Below are positions 50,884-64,000 of a stretch of 64,000 bases of DNA, one piece after another. The stretch spans positions 132,778 to 196,777 of the forward strand of contig WBMW01003202.1 of NCBI GenBank assembly GCA_013396635.1, read 5' to 3'. Every line of letters begins with the position of its first letter. Position 1 is the stretch's first letter. Position numbers and translations under genes: made by a program. Source of the stretch: Penelope pileata (lineage: Eukaryota; Chordata; Aves; Galliformes; Cracidae). The notes under the pieces were generated by a model. The model saw only the letters and a program-made list of their open reading frames with translations, made no database searches and was not told the origin of the DNA.

Positions 50884-53800
50884 CCTTTGCTCAGAGATGC
50901 AGCAAGGAAGAACAAGGCATATGACTGTTTCATCACAAGAAGCCAAAGGTCTGCAGATGTAGGACTGAAAGGGAACTGTGCTCTGTAGGGTTTCTATTAC
51001 AGCCACTACACGAACAAAAAAAAAAAAAAAAGTAAAAGAATGAGAAGTGTATTCTAGGTCTCACAACTCACGCTTCTACGAGGACACACGTGAAACTGCG
51101 CTCAGCTTTCCACCTGGCACAGCACAGGCACTTGCTTCTTTCTAATTTCTCCTGACTGGCTTCTCCCTGTGCTTTAACACATACAGAGCAGATCACAGTG
51201 CAGCAACAGGATTCAGAAAGCAAGCAGCACAGCACTAAAACCTTCCATGAGAGATTAAATCTTAGACAAAATGCTGAGGACCCTGCCTAGCCCCTCTGTC
51301 AGCATGGAGCTGAAGAACCTCAGGCAGAGGGACCTTGGGGGTGAGCAGCATGGCTCCCATGCTCCCAAGGAGGACAACCGCCACCTCACCGTGACTGCAA
51401 AACCAAGTCTCCTGCCTTCGTGACAGAGCAGCGAGTGACAGAAGGACTACCGTGGTACATGGAAACCATGTGAAAGGACAGCTATTTCTAATAAGAGAAT
51501 TGGCTCTTCCTTCAAACTTAGATCAAACATATTTCTTCATCTGCTACAGACCAATTTTTCCCATCATGCAAGAAGAGCACACAAAAATTCTCAATTCAAA
51601 AGAAGTTCTTCAACTTGAGCTGCGCAATTTCATTAGACGTGACTCGGAACCAGAAGTCTGACCCAGTACAAATAGTTTAAATGACTTGTACTTAATATTA
51701 CTTGAATAAAGTAAAATAAAATAAAATTTAAAATCCTCCAGAAACACTTTATTTTTGCCCAACCTAATAACACCATGTCATTATTTCTCAGACAACCATC
51801 AATGCGTAGAGGTTCCACCTTGAAACACTGAAGTGCTGGAAACAGAACAGGCTTCATTTCAATTTAAATGGGACTGCTTGCAAAGCATGTTGTTCTTCTC
51901 AGACAAGGGAAAGAAGTGAGAAGCAGAAACACTCTGCTGGATTATTTAAGAATTAACTGCAAACTTGAGAAATAATGCACTACATAAACCCAGATAGACA
52001 CAGCTAATGTTGAACATCACTGGGTTTATACGGTGCACGTACTAAAGGGCTGGACCAGAACACACCAGCCAGACAGTTTAGCACCACTATCAAAAGCAAA
52101 CTTCAGATCTGAACTCCTTTAAAAGTCTTTTGGTTGATTAGTTTTGTTTTGAAGGAAAACAGACAAACGGGAAAAAAAAAAAACACAGATCTCCACTAGG
52201 TACTTTAAGCTGGACAGAGAACTGAACTCTGGACAATCTCAAAAAAAATTAAGAAAAAACCTTCTCAAAAAATGCTTAACTGATGTCTGCACTTCTTCAC
52301 TTGAGAAAAATCAGGAAATACTGTTTTCCCAACTGATCTGTTTCTTCAGAAGTGCCACCTTTCAAAATGCAGTCCTGATACCACTGGATTCAAAAAGAAT
52401 TTTTATCAGTAGATTATCCTTTGTTCAACTCATTTCTTCAAATTATTATTTACTGATTAGAACTGTTGATAAATCTGATACTTACGCAACGTTCAACTCC
52501 CACCTGACGCCATGGACAGGATCTGATTCACTGAATGTAGCACTACCTGCGCTTTGCTAGGTTTAAGGGATCCTGTTTGTTTTAGGCAGGGCTCTAGCAT
52601 ATTCTCACTTTCTGCTTTCCGCCTTGCTTCAACAACCCAGCACACAGAGGTTTCTACACAGCTCCCAAGTGCTGACAGCTTCCCAGGAGCCCTCTTCTTC
52701 CCATGCTCACCCCGAAAGGGAAAGGGCAGCTTGCAGCAGAGCCATCCATCACCCTCCCTAACGAGGGCTGTGAGCACATCCCCGTCTCTCAGACAGCCCT
52801 GCAGCACAGACACAGACTGGGGAACGCCATTTGCATCCAGCATTAACCGCAGTGGCAAAAGGGCCACATGCCTGTGACTTGCTTGTGACATTTCAGTGCC
52901 ATCAGAAAAATCAGCAAAATGAGCACAGGTAAGCTGTTCTTCCAAATCCCATCAAGTTAAAAAGGAAGCATTTTTCTAGCCACCCAAATCCAGCTATAAC
53001 ACGAGCCATAAAGACTTCACTTTCTTTGCTGACTTCTGCCCCTTTATATTTGAGGCTACTGGCCATAGAATAGTGAATAGAAAATGCAGAAACTAAATAC
53101 CCCCATGAATGGTTCCTGCTACTCACTTCTTTACGAACAAGCCCAGTTCTGCTGCTTGCTCCAAACAAACTGTGCACTGCAGTGACAGCTGCAGAGCAGG
53201 TGCCGGAGTATGATGCCTGTGGGGACATCACAACTTCACACACCCCAACTGAAGAGTGTCCTGCAGAGGACAAAGAGTTAGCCATCAATAACCTGCCTTT
53301 CAGAAGAGCAGTACTGGGCATGCCAATCTATCAGTGCTGCAAAACAAACTCAGAGAAGTTCTTGCCGTACTCATTGTAGTTTCCTGCACCATTATTCTCA
53401 AGTTCAACAAACAATACCCAGCAAGCAGCACTGGCACAGACAGTGCACTTATACCCTGACCATCTCTGCTTTGTACTAAAACAGTCTGTGCAATGAATGT
53501 TGACCCCTGAATCCCCTCCCCTGTGGGAGATCAGCATCTCTAGCACTACACAACCAAAGCCCACTAACTCTTTTTCTTCCCCAGTTTGTTACATTTGCAC
53601 CCCAAAGCCCACTTGATTCACCCATTTTTCCCAAAGTGCTCTTCCCTCCTGCTGTTCTAGGATTTGCAGAGGTGATGCCTATTTTCCTAAGTTGATGCAC
53701 ATGCCTCTAACAGAATTCTTTAAAAAAATCCCAAGCTGCATCTTGGAAACCCAAGTTTCCCTTTATAGCCTGTCAGAGCGTAATTTTCTCATGCAATGAG

Positions 53801-56800
53801 AACACCTAAGGACTGGATTTTTATTTTGCCTTATTCCTCACTTTGCATATACAAGCCCCCAGTGACTGATACCAGTTTCTGACAGTGCAGACAGACTTCC
53901 TTCTCTTGCTTCTCTTTGAAGAGTGTCAGCAGGTGACAACCCATGCTCCACTGATGCTGTTCAACAATTCAACAGGGCTAATGCAGATCAGAATCTGATT
54001 CCACATGTTTTCTAATAGGCATTCTCTAAGTTTGACACTGACACATCAATTCTTTCGATGGGGCTACTCCGGATTAGTCTTTATATATTGAAATCCATAG
54101 TGCCCTAAACTCATGTTCACAAAACGTACAGACAATCTCTCTGTTTTACTCTCACCTGTATCATCATTTCTAGAGGCAAAAAACCCAAGATTTTTAACAA
54201 CGCTAATTTAACCAATTCATTTAGCAATGCTAATTCAAGCAAAGTAGGCTTGGTTAAAGAGCTCATTTTTCCCCCATACAATTAATATAGATTCTTTGCC
54301 ATGATTTGCTTTTTCTTTTGGTAATATGTAAAAATTAACAGTTTCTTCAGCAACCCCATTCTTCTGGGACCAGTTTAGAACTGCTGTGATCTTTCTCTTA
54401 ACTTTTTGATCCTAAGTGAATGTCATATCCTTTTTCTAAGTTTAACATTTAAAGAATCATAATTCAAATGCCTTTAATCAAAATTCTGCTTAAAACTGAG
54501 ATACTTAAATTGGTAATACAAGAAGGGAATACACTGCCTGGCTGCTCTCTGTATAATTCTCTGAAGTAGTGATTGAAGTTTGTATTTAATCACACTAGAT
54601 GCATGATTTCTAGCTTAAAAGAAGAACAGAGTGGAATGTAACTTGACTGATTTTTTTTTTATTTTTTTGTTTTTTGTCAAGAGTAGAAAAACATTTGCAA
54701 CAACCAGATAATGCCTGGGTTTGTATGCAATTTGCAAATCAAACTCTGAAAGATGACAGTAAAAACACTTCGGATATCTATAATAACCAAGGGGATGCTC
54801 CCTGTTCTGAATGCCTCTCCTTTCAATTGCTACATCACAAACCCCATTAGCGTCCATATCCTTCCTTCTCTGCCAGGTTTATAATATCCAGGCATTGTAG
54901 TAGCAGCCTCCATCTTACTGTGGTGTACCTATACATCTCACTCAGCTAACATGGAAGGAAAAACAAAGATATTTTCATCATGTCTGACATAGTTTGAGGA
55001 CAGCAGTATTGGCCCTTTCCAAATCTACTTGAAGCATGTGGTTGGGTTTTTTCCACCTTCCCAGAATATATAGTCTACATAAAAAATTTAGTCCTTTGAT
55101 TAGTCCTATAAGAATTATTTTTGCTGAGAAAATATCAGAAACCAAAAATAAAGATGTCTGTCTGGGAAATAACAAATGCATAACAAATGCAAATATCAAA
55201 GCAGTAATGATGCAATAAACAGAAAATTCTGTTCAAGCTCTCTTCCATCAGCACCTCTCAGTAAGTAGCAGACCACACTCTCTTTGATTCAGTTGCACTA
55301 GATGCAGGAATACTGCTGTACTTGCACCCTGCAGGAGGACAGACTGCCCCACTCTGAGGACTCTCGTGCCAGCAACAGTTTTTCAGCTTTATCTTGATGA
55401 ATGTTTCACTAATCTCTAAAAAATGTTTTCAGTACCTCTAGTGACTACAGCATTTGAATTGTAGGTAAAATTCAATAAAAGGCAACAAAAATGCCTACAT
55501 ACAGTGAGAGGATGGCAGGGAACACCTGATCTGCCCTTTATTTACACAGCCATGAGCTCCACCAGCAAGGAACAAAGTTCTGGGACAACAATAGCTTATT
55601 GTACTAGAATAGGCTAGTCTCATTCTCTGTAGCAGCCCAATAGTGGGGGCGGGGGGGGGTGGCAGGGAAGGAAACAGAACATTATTAAGAATTACAAAGT
55701 GAATTCAGAATACAACAAAAAGGCTATATTACTACATTAAATTTAGTTTCTTCTCTCAGTAGGACACAACAGAACCAGAAAATGAAAAGCGAAGGATGAA
55801 ATAATCGCAGGTATGAGACAGTTCTCACATGTGGCTCCTCACCTCTTTACAGAGGCCACAGAGGGGAGTGGAGTCCACACACAAAAGTTCTCGCTGGCAG
55901 AAGGCAGGATGCATGGCCTGTCCTGTGACAGACACTGACGGCACTCTGCTCACAGCAGGTTCAAAGCAAAGAATTTCTTCACCTGAGGTCAGCTGTTGAA
56001 TTCAGTGCCCCTGGGTGCAGTGAACACTACAGGTTCCCATGGGGTTGAAAAACGATGGGAATAAAAATCCCCAGAGATTATTAACTACAAAGACACTTTC
56101 ATGTTTACAAGTCCAAGGCTCACAAGCCATAAATCACTGAAAGCTGAAAAGATCCCGGGAAAAGCAGCAGTACAAACTCACCCTGTTCTTGTGCTCTTCC
56201 TGAAGCACCCACAATAGCCCAGTGAAATCTCAGGCATAAAAGCATTTAATTAAACCACTTACACCACGTATGATAAAAATCCTGAGATACCAATGGCATT
56301 GCCATTGTCTTTATGCATACTGCACGTACTCAGATGTTACATATCAAACAGCCTAATGCACTTGTCACTACTTTTTTCCCCACAAAAAGCAAAACTTTGT
56401 TTGACCAAGTGGCACTGTTCCTGCCCCTGACCCATTCTCCACCCTTACCAAAAAATTAAGTCCTCCTATTACAGGCAGGAAAAACGTGACTTTCATATTC
56501 ACACTTTCAGACCAGCCTCAGATGTGAATAATCATGTTAAGATGACTGTGGAGTAGGCAAGGCAATTCCCAGATAACGCAGATGTTAACTGTAACTCTCC
56601 CTCTCAAAGTAAAGGGAAAAATAGGGAGAACTGATACCTTGCAGAGACCTCACTGCCCTGCATTTCAGAAGCATCAGAGCGTAAAGGATCTGACCATGGC
56701 AGCAACCCAGCAAAGCCCTGGTAGTGCTGAAAGCAAAATAAGCACTTTCACCACACCACAGTGGGATCAGAGAAAGGATGCCCACTTCACATACCTGACA

Positions 56801-58900
56801 GGTGTCACTAAGTTATGAATAAATTGCAACTTTAATTAATCACAAAATGGACTGGAGTCTGTGAATGTAACTGTTTCCTGTCATTTCCTTCCCCTACCAT
56901 GGTAATGCTTCACTCCTGCAGAATACGAGGTCCCACCAGAGAGATTCTATGCCAAAGCTTTTTGTTCTGCCTTTCCTCTTTTTACATTGAGTAAATTTGC
57001 ACTCAACATTACTAAAATAGCTTGGGCTAGATTTATTGCATCCAGACCTGGACCAGACAACCTCAAGCAACTCATCAAGTCAGCTGCAGTATCACAATGC
57101 TCACTGGTGGTGTTGCCCGATGCTGAAAGGAGCTTACAATGAGGTTACCTGGGATTATCTCATCAGCGTCCTTAAGAGAATGAGATACATCAACTATCTA
57201 TCAATTGGATTAAACTGCTGCCAAGGTGCCTGTTCTTCAAACCCCATCCCAGAGGTCATAATCCTGCTAGTCAAAAACAGAGCAAGGGCATCTTCTTCCT
57301 CTGACCCTCTTCCACATCAGCAGGGCCACGGTTTGAATTAAAAGGGGTCCTGCAGAACTACGTAATATGCAGATGATACACTAATTCCCCAACCCTCAAA
57401 GGTCAATACTCAAATAATAAGGACTCACTGAAACCCTTGGGCTCCTGTCCAGACATACAAATTTACTGCAACAAGTCCCCAGCATTAGGATTAATTAAAT
57501 GCACAAGTCAGGACTTGCTAATTCACTGCAGTTTCTACCAGTAGTCTCTAGTATTAAAGCACCCAGGAATGCTAATTCCCAGAGATTATAGGCAAATAGT
57601 TAAATTCAGGCCCAATCATTCACAAATCACTAATGACTTGGGAAGCAGACGGTGCACTGACACTTCCTAAGCCTTTGGACAATAAATAAATAAATGAACA
57701 TATTACATCAACAGGAATCATGGGATACCCAGGCCAAATATTCCAATATTGTTTTCCAAATGTCAGGCATGGTGTGGGGGCTTTCAGTTTCTGTTTGCTT
57801 GGTTTTTTAAAAGGAGAAACCAGCACACGATTACTTTAACTATGTTTGACAGTCATGGTTAAGAAAAGGGAAAGAGAAAGGCTTTGTAAAGCAACACTAC
57901 TTTTGTAATAATTTAAGACACATAACATAAAGTGATTGCAAACGCAGTCCAGTAAATAAGATAGGTGTTTCCCTGTCTTTTACATAGAGCATTCAGCACC
58001 AGATTCTGACTATCAAAGAACCAAGAGCAGAGTCATGTCTGCGCTTCATATACTGGAAGAACTTACCTCGTCTGACTACAGCACTGACACTTCTCCAGTA
58101 CGTTCACTGCACTTAACATAAACCAAAACATACCTATATTTTCCCTAAACATCAAAAGGTCTCAGAATCTAGACATCACTACAATTTCCTGAGCCAAGCA
58201 GCTATTTTATAACACAAACTTCTGAAGGACCTCTCAGAAACATGGTACAACAAAGCAAGAATGGGACAGAGCTGACAAAATTCTTAACATGAAAAAAGAG
58301 CATTAATGAAATTTAAGAAAAGAAAAAAAAAAAAAATCAATGATCCTTCAGTTACACTTCTACCAATAAAATCATCTTTTAGGTGCTCTAAAGGTCCCCA
58401 AAGACTTTTTAGAAAATGTAAGGTCTCCCTGATGATCAACATTAAAGAGAAAACAAACGCATACATATTCTTACAAGCTTCTGGAAATCAAAATTGCCAG
58501 TATTCTTTAGCTTTACTTATTCTTTAAGCAAATAAACCTGCACTCTTGGATTTGTATTTAACAGCCCCTCTCAATATATCAAAAGGATGGCTATCAGAAG
58601 AAGTTTTGGGACATGAAATTTTGCTACATTAGCAATTAAATCCTCGTTCTTTCTCACCCACAATCTGCTCTTATCTTCACCCCATCGAACAAGACAAAAG
58701 AGACAACACGAAGGTTTGCATAGTGCATGGGAAAAATCTACATGCAAATGGAAGAAACACAAGCAGTTGACAGAAAACCACAAAAAGATAAGCATAAGTG
58801 AAACAAATTCCCAAAGCTCATCAACTGAGGAACCCTGCAGGAAATGTGAATAAAAGGTCAAAGATAAATACACTAGCTTCCTTTAACACCCCATCCACCA
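50884..58900. other. Non-coding stretch, no gene recognised
   Basis: Contains A16 (51016-51031), a G-rich tract (55644-55667), A14 (58323-58336), and a direct repeat ATAACAAATGC near 55170-55190. The 150-codon - strand frame at 52493-52945 and the 136-codon frame at 52911-53321 are the longest non-repeat frames of the window, but they overlap each other and have no recognised domain. Confidence 0.5.
55644..55667 (+). other. G-rich tract with quadruplex potential
   Basis: G5, C, G9, T, G2, CA, G3. The G9 run can supply two G3 units, so the G3+N1-7 quadruplex pattern is met on the + strand. Homopolymer length may be inaccurate. Confidence 0.6.
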
Positions 58901-58929
58901 GCATGCATGCATACGCGCATATGCATACA
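58901..58929. repeat. 29-nt alternating purine-pyrimidine tract
   Basis: Strict alternation of purine and pyrimidine over 29 bases, made of GCAT units with a central GCGC. Such tracts are prone to left-handed Z-DNA under negative supercoiling. Confidence 0.8.
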
Positions 58930-60944
58930 AATGCTCTCCCTTTTACTTAGTTTCCTTCTTCCATTTTGATGCATGCCTTAGAATCCATTGCTTAGAAGCG
59001 TTTAATGTCATCTTTGCCCAGAAATCCATCCTCTCTCAATTCTAGCAGAGAATTTTTGTATTTATCCTATGTATTGGCACACAATTTCTTTAAGATTTGA
59101 AGTGTGTAATAAATATAAAAAATACCTCAAAAATGCTTTTAAGTATGACATTCAACCAAATCAAGAGAACTATCCTCGAACATCACCAGTTACTAAGCAA
59201 ACAAAAGGAACTAAAAGGTACTACCAAAAAAAAGTATTTTCCCCTAACATATTTGTATTTAAGTATTTAATCACAATTAATATATTATGTAATTTAGGAA
59301 TACAAGAATCACAAGCGCTTCATTTTGTTGTTGGGGAACTTCATTGTCTATCCACTTTCAAGCAGATTAAGGAGTGTCATTAAGCTAGCCAAGACAATTA
59401 CTCTGAATTTCTCCACATACAGCAGAGATTTGTGTCAGCTGGAGACATATTTTGCCTATATGGACCTGCCAGACAGCAGCAGTGCAGCTACGTGCAGGTC
59501 CTGTACTCCTGAAAATGCCTGAGGCTTCATATTTTAACAGGGAGGTACTGCTCTGACAGCAGACTCGTGAATCTGAGACACAGCATTACTCAAACCGATC
59601 CCAACGACCACCTCTACCTTAGGTTTTCCTACTCCAGCCGTGAATTAGAGACATATCAGATCACACAATTCCACATAGGCATTCTGAGGCCATCTCTTGC
59701 ATCCTCCTCAATTGACTGACCAAGTAAAAGGAAACCTTAACACTCCCCAGGTCTGCTCTACTAATGAATGCATTAAAATGAAAAAAGACATCAGTGATAC
59801 TGTACTCACGGCCCAGTTCTAATGTATTTTACTGAGTGCCTCAGTAAGTAGATGTACCCAATTTAAAAATAAGAAAATCACATATTAAATACAATCTATA
59901 TGTACATGAATGTGCATATGGATTTCTAGTTAAAATTATTATTAATAAGCACAGTAAGATTACCAGCAAGTGCATTACTACTCTGCATGCATCGAATATG
60001 CATCTTAGCCTGCCTTTTTCTCCTGCTAATCTTTCCTGTTTTGAATGTTAAACTTTTGTGCTATGTAAATGAAAATATTTAATTATGCAAAGCAAAGGGG
60101 AAAGGTTTACATTATTATAACTGAGTTAAAATACACTCTGTTTTAAGCTCAAATACTGAAAAGATAGCTGAGCATCTGTTAAGAAGTTCAAAGTCTTAAA
60201 TCACTGCTTTATAAATTATAAGAGCTACATGTGAACAATTTAAAACCTTTTGATGTTAATAAAATTACTGTAGCGCATTCAGTTTTCATGGCAAAAATTA
60301 AAAGAAGACTGAAAGCTTAATGCAAATGCAAGGTGAGAAGCACATGCAGAAAGAAGTTGCTTGCTTGCTGCAATTTTTCAACTCTCGCGGTAACCAGAAA
60401 GGTCTCACTAGCAATTTATAATTGCAAATGAACAAATGACTAAGTAAGCTAAAAGCAAAAACATCTCAGGAAAACAGCACCTCAAAAGCAATCTCCTTCA
60501 GGTGAAGAAAAAGCCAATTGTACACACAAGCTGGATGGAAGCAGGAGGAGGCTCCTCTTCTTCTACTGGCTCTACCTGCTGTAAAGCTGCCACGCCTCAG
60601 CTCTGAAATGCTGAATATAGCAGAGAAGTTAAATAGGTTGGAGATTACCTAGACTGTGAGATGATTACACATTGGCTATCTACTCGCATTTCCTAATTAA
60701 GCGATCACCTTTTTCTCAGATCACCCTCATCACGGTTCTGGCCTCACAGCTACAGGGATCTGCTTTACTGGAACACAGTCACACTGTTTGCAAGTGCAGA
60801 CACGTTTATTTAGTTTATCATTTCTGAGAGGTATCGGAAAGTACCCTCCAAAGCTTTGAAGGCTCTGCATCACCCACTAAAGGGGCTGCCTTGCTCCCCT
60901 ACCACAACAGTGCTTAGCAACAGAGCTAATTTAAGCCTTTTGAG
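58930..60944. other. Non-coding stretch, no gene recognised
   Basis: AT-rich. The 104-codon + frame at 59069-59383 is lysine-rich without a recognised domain. No RNA gene seen. Confidence 0.5.
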
Positions 60945-61115
60945 GTTGATANAGCCTGTTCCAGTGCTCCGTCACCCGCACCATGAAGAAGTTCTTCCGC
61001 ATGTTGGTGCGGAACTTCCTGTGCTCCAGCTTAAGGCCGTTGCCCCTTGTCCTGTCCCCACTGACCACCGAAAAGAGGTTCCCCACCTCCATTTGCCTCC
61101 CACAACTAAGATACT
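60945..61115 (-). pseudogene. CR1 LINE ORF2 C-terminal fragment
   Basis: On the - strand the translation carries the words [20 protein letters not shown] (part), RKNFF and VTEHWNR, characteristic of the C-terminal end of avian CR1 ORF2. On + the matching DNA words are GCCTGTTCCAGTGCTCC (60954-60970), GAAGAAGTTCTTCCGCATG (near 60984-61002) and TTGCCCCTTGTCCTGTCCCC (61031-61050). An ambiguous base lies at 60952. Both ends of the element are missing and there is no full RT domain. A small piece of the 3' half of a CR1 copy. Confidence 0.82.
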
Positions 61116-64000
61116 TACTTGATATTTCCAATGTGAAGCCTGTCTCCTGATAATGCCTCCCTAAGCTGTTCAAGTTCAACTCCACTAACCTGAGACCTTG
61201 CAGGCTTTGCCAGGCACAGACAGCACCAGCAGTCTCAAACACTTATTCAACAGTAACACCTCCTCTGAGACGGTGGAAGCATTTTAGAGAAGGGATTGTC
61301 AATTGTCACAATGCGCTTCTCCATCACTGCTTGCGTATGCTTTATTTAGATTACTGAACATGGGAAAAATTTTTTTTTTTTTTAAAGGTTAAATCAGTGC
61401 CTCGCCATAACTCCAGCCTGAAACAGCGTTTCTATCAGATTTCTCTCCTGGCACAGCCTACAACATACACTGCACTGTATGTTCTGAAAGCTCTGCCTGC
61501 CTTGCTTTCTTCCCCACCCCCCAAGAAAAACCTTTCACCACTGAAGGCATTAAAATTCATTAAGCTGGGGGACTGCAAAATGTCACGAGTCCTCACTGAC
61601 TCCACAGTTTAAGTGCAGGTTTTAATAGAGGTAATATTTCTTCATTGCCAACCAGCGCAAGATTTGTTACCTACACAATGACTCAGCTATGACATCTTTT
61701 ATGAGTGATATGTTCAACTAATTAACATTAACCTAGCAGAAGAATCGGCATAAATTAAGGATCATTTCAGTTAAAGATACAGAGAGCTTCTATACTGATA
61801 ATTTTCCCTAAATGAAAGACTGTGACCCTTCAAGCATGAGGTTTCATTTTATAATGATTGTTAACTGATACAGAATTTTTATACTGAATTTTTTGGAACA
61901 CAATTTCTACTGATTTCATTTTCAACATGGAATAATAGGAAACGTGAAGTCATGTGCATCCAGTTTAACAATTCTCAATCCAAGACCCAGAGAACCAAGG
62001 CACAACAAGAGCCACACAAAGGTTATAAGAAAAATTAAATATCCTACTATGCTTAATGCATTATTTGTTCCCTTTTCCATCTGAAGGACATGAAGATAGA
62101 AGAGACAGTAGTGCCTACAGATATAGCCAGCTCCACTACACAGCCCGAGACCCAAGTGCAGATACCAGAGCAGTGTTTTTCAAAGTCTCAATTACTCATC
62201 TTTAAACACAAAGAGAAAAGGAAAATGAAGTCAAAAATCACTGAAAACACATACTACAACACTTGCTGTCCAATAAATACACCAATAATTTTCCAATGAC
62301 TGTGTAATGGAAAAAGTCCAAACTCTCACAACTACACCATTTCTTCATCTGACTGCACCATTTGTTTCATCTGGAGCTAGGTGCTCTGTTCCACATCATT
62401 TTCTGCTTCCTCATCTTCTCTCTCTCAGGCTCCTCCTGCTTTGCCTGGCTGGCCCTTATCTAAGCCTGGGGCAACCTGGTCACAGGTGCAAGGGATCTGT
62501 CAGTATTCCCTGGGGCCAGCTGTGCCCCTCCATCATGTGCTCAATCATCAGTTCATGCCATGATCAACCATTTCCCTACAGGCTGCATGGTGGGTCTCTT
62601 TACAGAGAAACTAGATAGACCAAGTAGCTGCATACTCCTCAGTAGATGTCACCGTACGTTTTCTGGCAAGTGGCTGTTATGCCACATGCAACTCTTTCCT
62701 CTCCACAGAACTTCTCTTCTTTTGTAGAAGAAATTGGTCTTGCCTGAGCAGAATAGATGTCCTATTTCACATTCTGTGTTGTGCAGTGACGGTTATATAT
62801 GATCTATTGCAAGTTATTGCCGAGATGTTCATCCAGGCATTGACTTGAAATAACAAGGTCTAACTTCACAGTTCTCTTCAGCTTGAAAACATTCAGAATT
62901 TAAGAACAAGAAGGAAAACTCCCTCCTCCTCTTGTACAAATCATGGCCATATACCCCTATCCATGGTAGAAAACAACTAAGGAAAACACTGAATGCAAAA
63001 TGGCACCGTTCACACCAAACCATCAGAAGCCTAGGATACACGTTTTCCTTTAATCCAGCAAGTATACATCATTCCTTACATAGGAGAGCAGCAAGCCAGA
63101 GAGTTCACCACCCCTCCATGTTCAGAAATGATGTGCTTGCAAATTCAGGCTTTACATTTTCTTATTTTTTAATAATCTACAAACATTTTTGAGTATCTAG
63201 AATATGCTCTCTTATATAGTTATCAGATGGCCCAACTACGCTTTACAAGATCGTACTGCCACTTTAAAAACAAAATAAACCCCACACAACTGAAGATTCA
63301 CAACACTTGGCAGCAGTCTCAAGTGTACAGGCCTGCAAAAGGATCCTTACTCTGTCATTTCCGGCCCTACTCTCCCTCAGATCCATCATATCTTAACTCA
63401 CTGCCTTTTTCAGCTGAGTTCAAGGCAAAAAACTATTTCAACTGCAACACATAATCCAAGGTCAAAGCAGCAGATTGATTTCTTCACATTTGCGAAAGGA
63501 CAGAAATCAATCTGTGAATGGTTCTGGTCTTCCTTTGCAAGCACCCTTCCACCTGCCTTAAACACAGTCACTAGCATAACTGCTCTGCATCAAGTCACAC
63601 GCAGCTTTGGTGATACTTAAAACAGTTCTTACTGGAGATGTTAAAATAAGATGTTAAAAAACATACATAAAATAAACCTTCTCTAGCTACTTCAAATATT
63701 ACACTGTGCATAAATTAAAGCAATTAATTTTATCAAAGCAACGTATTTATGTGTATATACATGTATACACACAGACACATAAAAATTAAGCCAGATCAAT
63801 TACCAGTTGAAAAAACTAATTTATATTTTTTTTAGTGTTTGTCATAGCTCAGAGCTTCAGATATGCCCCACTGCTTTTCAGTCATACCTTTTAAAGGAAA
63901 GAGGGAGAAGAGGAGGAGCTAGCAGCATGCCTGAGACTGAGATAAAGCATTTTACAACTAATTACAGCAGTATTCTCTCAGTATACTCCTGATCACTGTT
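61116..64000. other. Non-coding stretch, no gene recognised
   Basis: T14 run at 61370-61383 and a second alternating purine-pyrimidine tract at 63748-63773. Frames at 62307-62618 and others have no recognised domain. The window ends without a recognisable element boundary. Confidence 0.5.
63748..63773. repeat. 26-nt alternating purine-pyrimidine tract (TG/TA/CA)
   Basis: Strictly alternating purine and pyrimidine, made of TGTG, TATA, ATGTAT and CACA words, with a near-palindromic layout (TGTGTATA to the left, TATACACA to the right). Possible cruciform or Z-DNA former. Confidence 0.75.

Noticed and set aside
52493..52945. 150-codon - strand open frame
   Set aside because: Length is within what chance gives in 64 kb over six frames. 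It overlaps other frames, has no recognised domain, and no convincing splice context or start was seen.
52911..53321. 136-codon - strand open frame
   Set aside because: Overlaps the preceding frame, has no recognisable motif, and its composition looks like read-through of intronic sequence.
61128..61145. Possible - strand splice donor (CAA followed by GTAAGT) next to the CR1 fragment
   Set aside because: A single donor-like word with no matching acceptor or coding support is expected by chance.

Overview
The window looks like avian nuclear DNA. It holds pieces of CR1 LINEs, including the typical bird CR1 3' tail, and five copies of a mariner of the Galluhop type described from chicken. Galliform is the best guess (inference: the mariner family was described there, but related mariners occur in some other birds). 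No bacterial, organellar or viral organisation is present.

I find no intact protein-coding gene. Every long open frame is a homopolymer translation, a transposon fragment, or a frame of the length expected by chance. Most of the window reads like intronic or intergenic sequence. On the + strand, A-homopolymers of 14 or more bases outnumber T-homopolymers 15 to 2. That is the direction expected if the window is intron of a gene transcribed from the - strand, but no exon was identified.

Layout: 1-905 is a decayed CR1 ORF2 fragment (+) cut by the window edge. 6207-6737 (-) and 8890-9452 (+) are two internally deleted mariners sharing the same deletion. 18173-18268 is a pre-miRNA-like hairpin in otherwise unannotated DNA. 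27427-27991 (-) and 28415-29587 (+) are two more mariners placed head to head, the second carrying a dead transposase gene. 30909-30948 is an assembly gap. 33818-33864 holds a perfect palindromic thyroid-hormone-type element plus two extra half-sites. 38331-38438 is a 108-bp mariner miniature. 43535-43865 is a local CpG-rich patch. 46274-46844 is an uninterrupted run of 571 A, probably an assembly artefact. 50832-50883 and 60945-61115 are two CR1 3' fragments (-). Simple repeats, G-rich tracts and alternating purine-pyrimidine tracts are scattered between.

There is no operon-like or pathway-like arrangement. The most useful second-look items are the hairpin at 18.2 kb, the A571 tract, the mariner deletion series with its inverted pair, and the nuclear-receptor site cluster at 33.8 kb.
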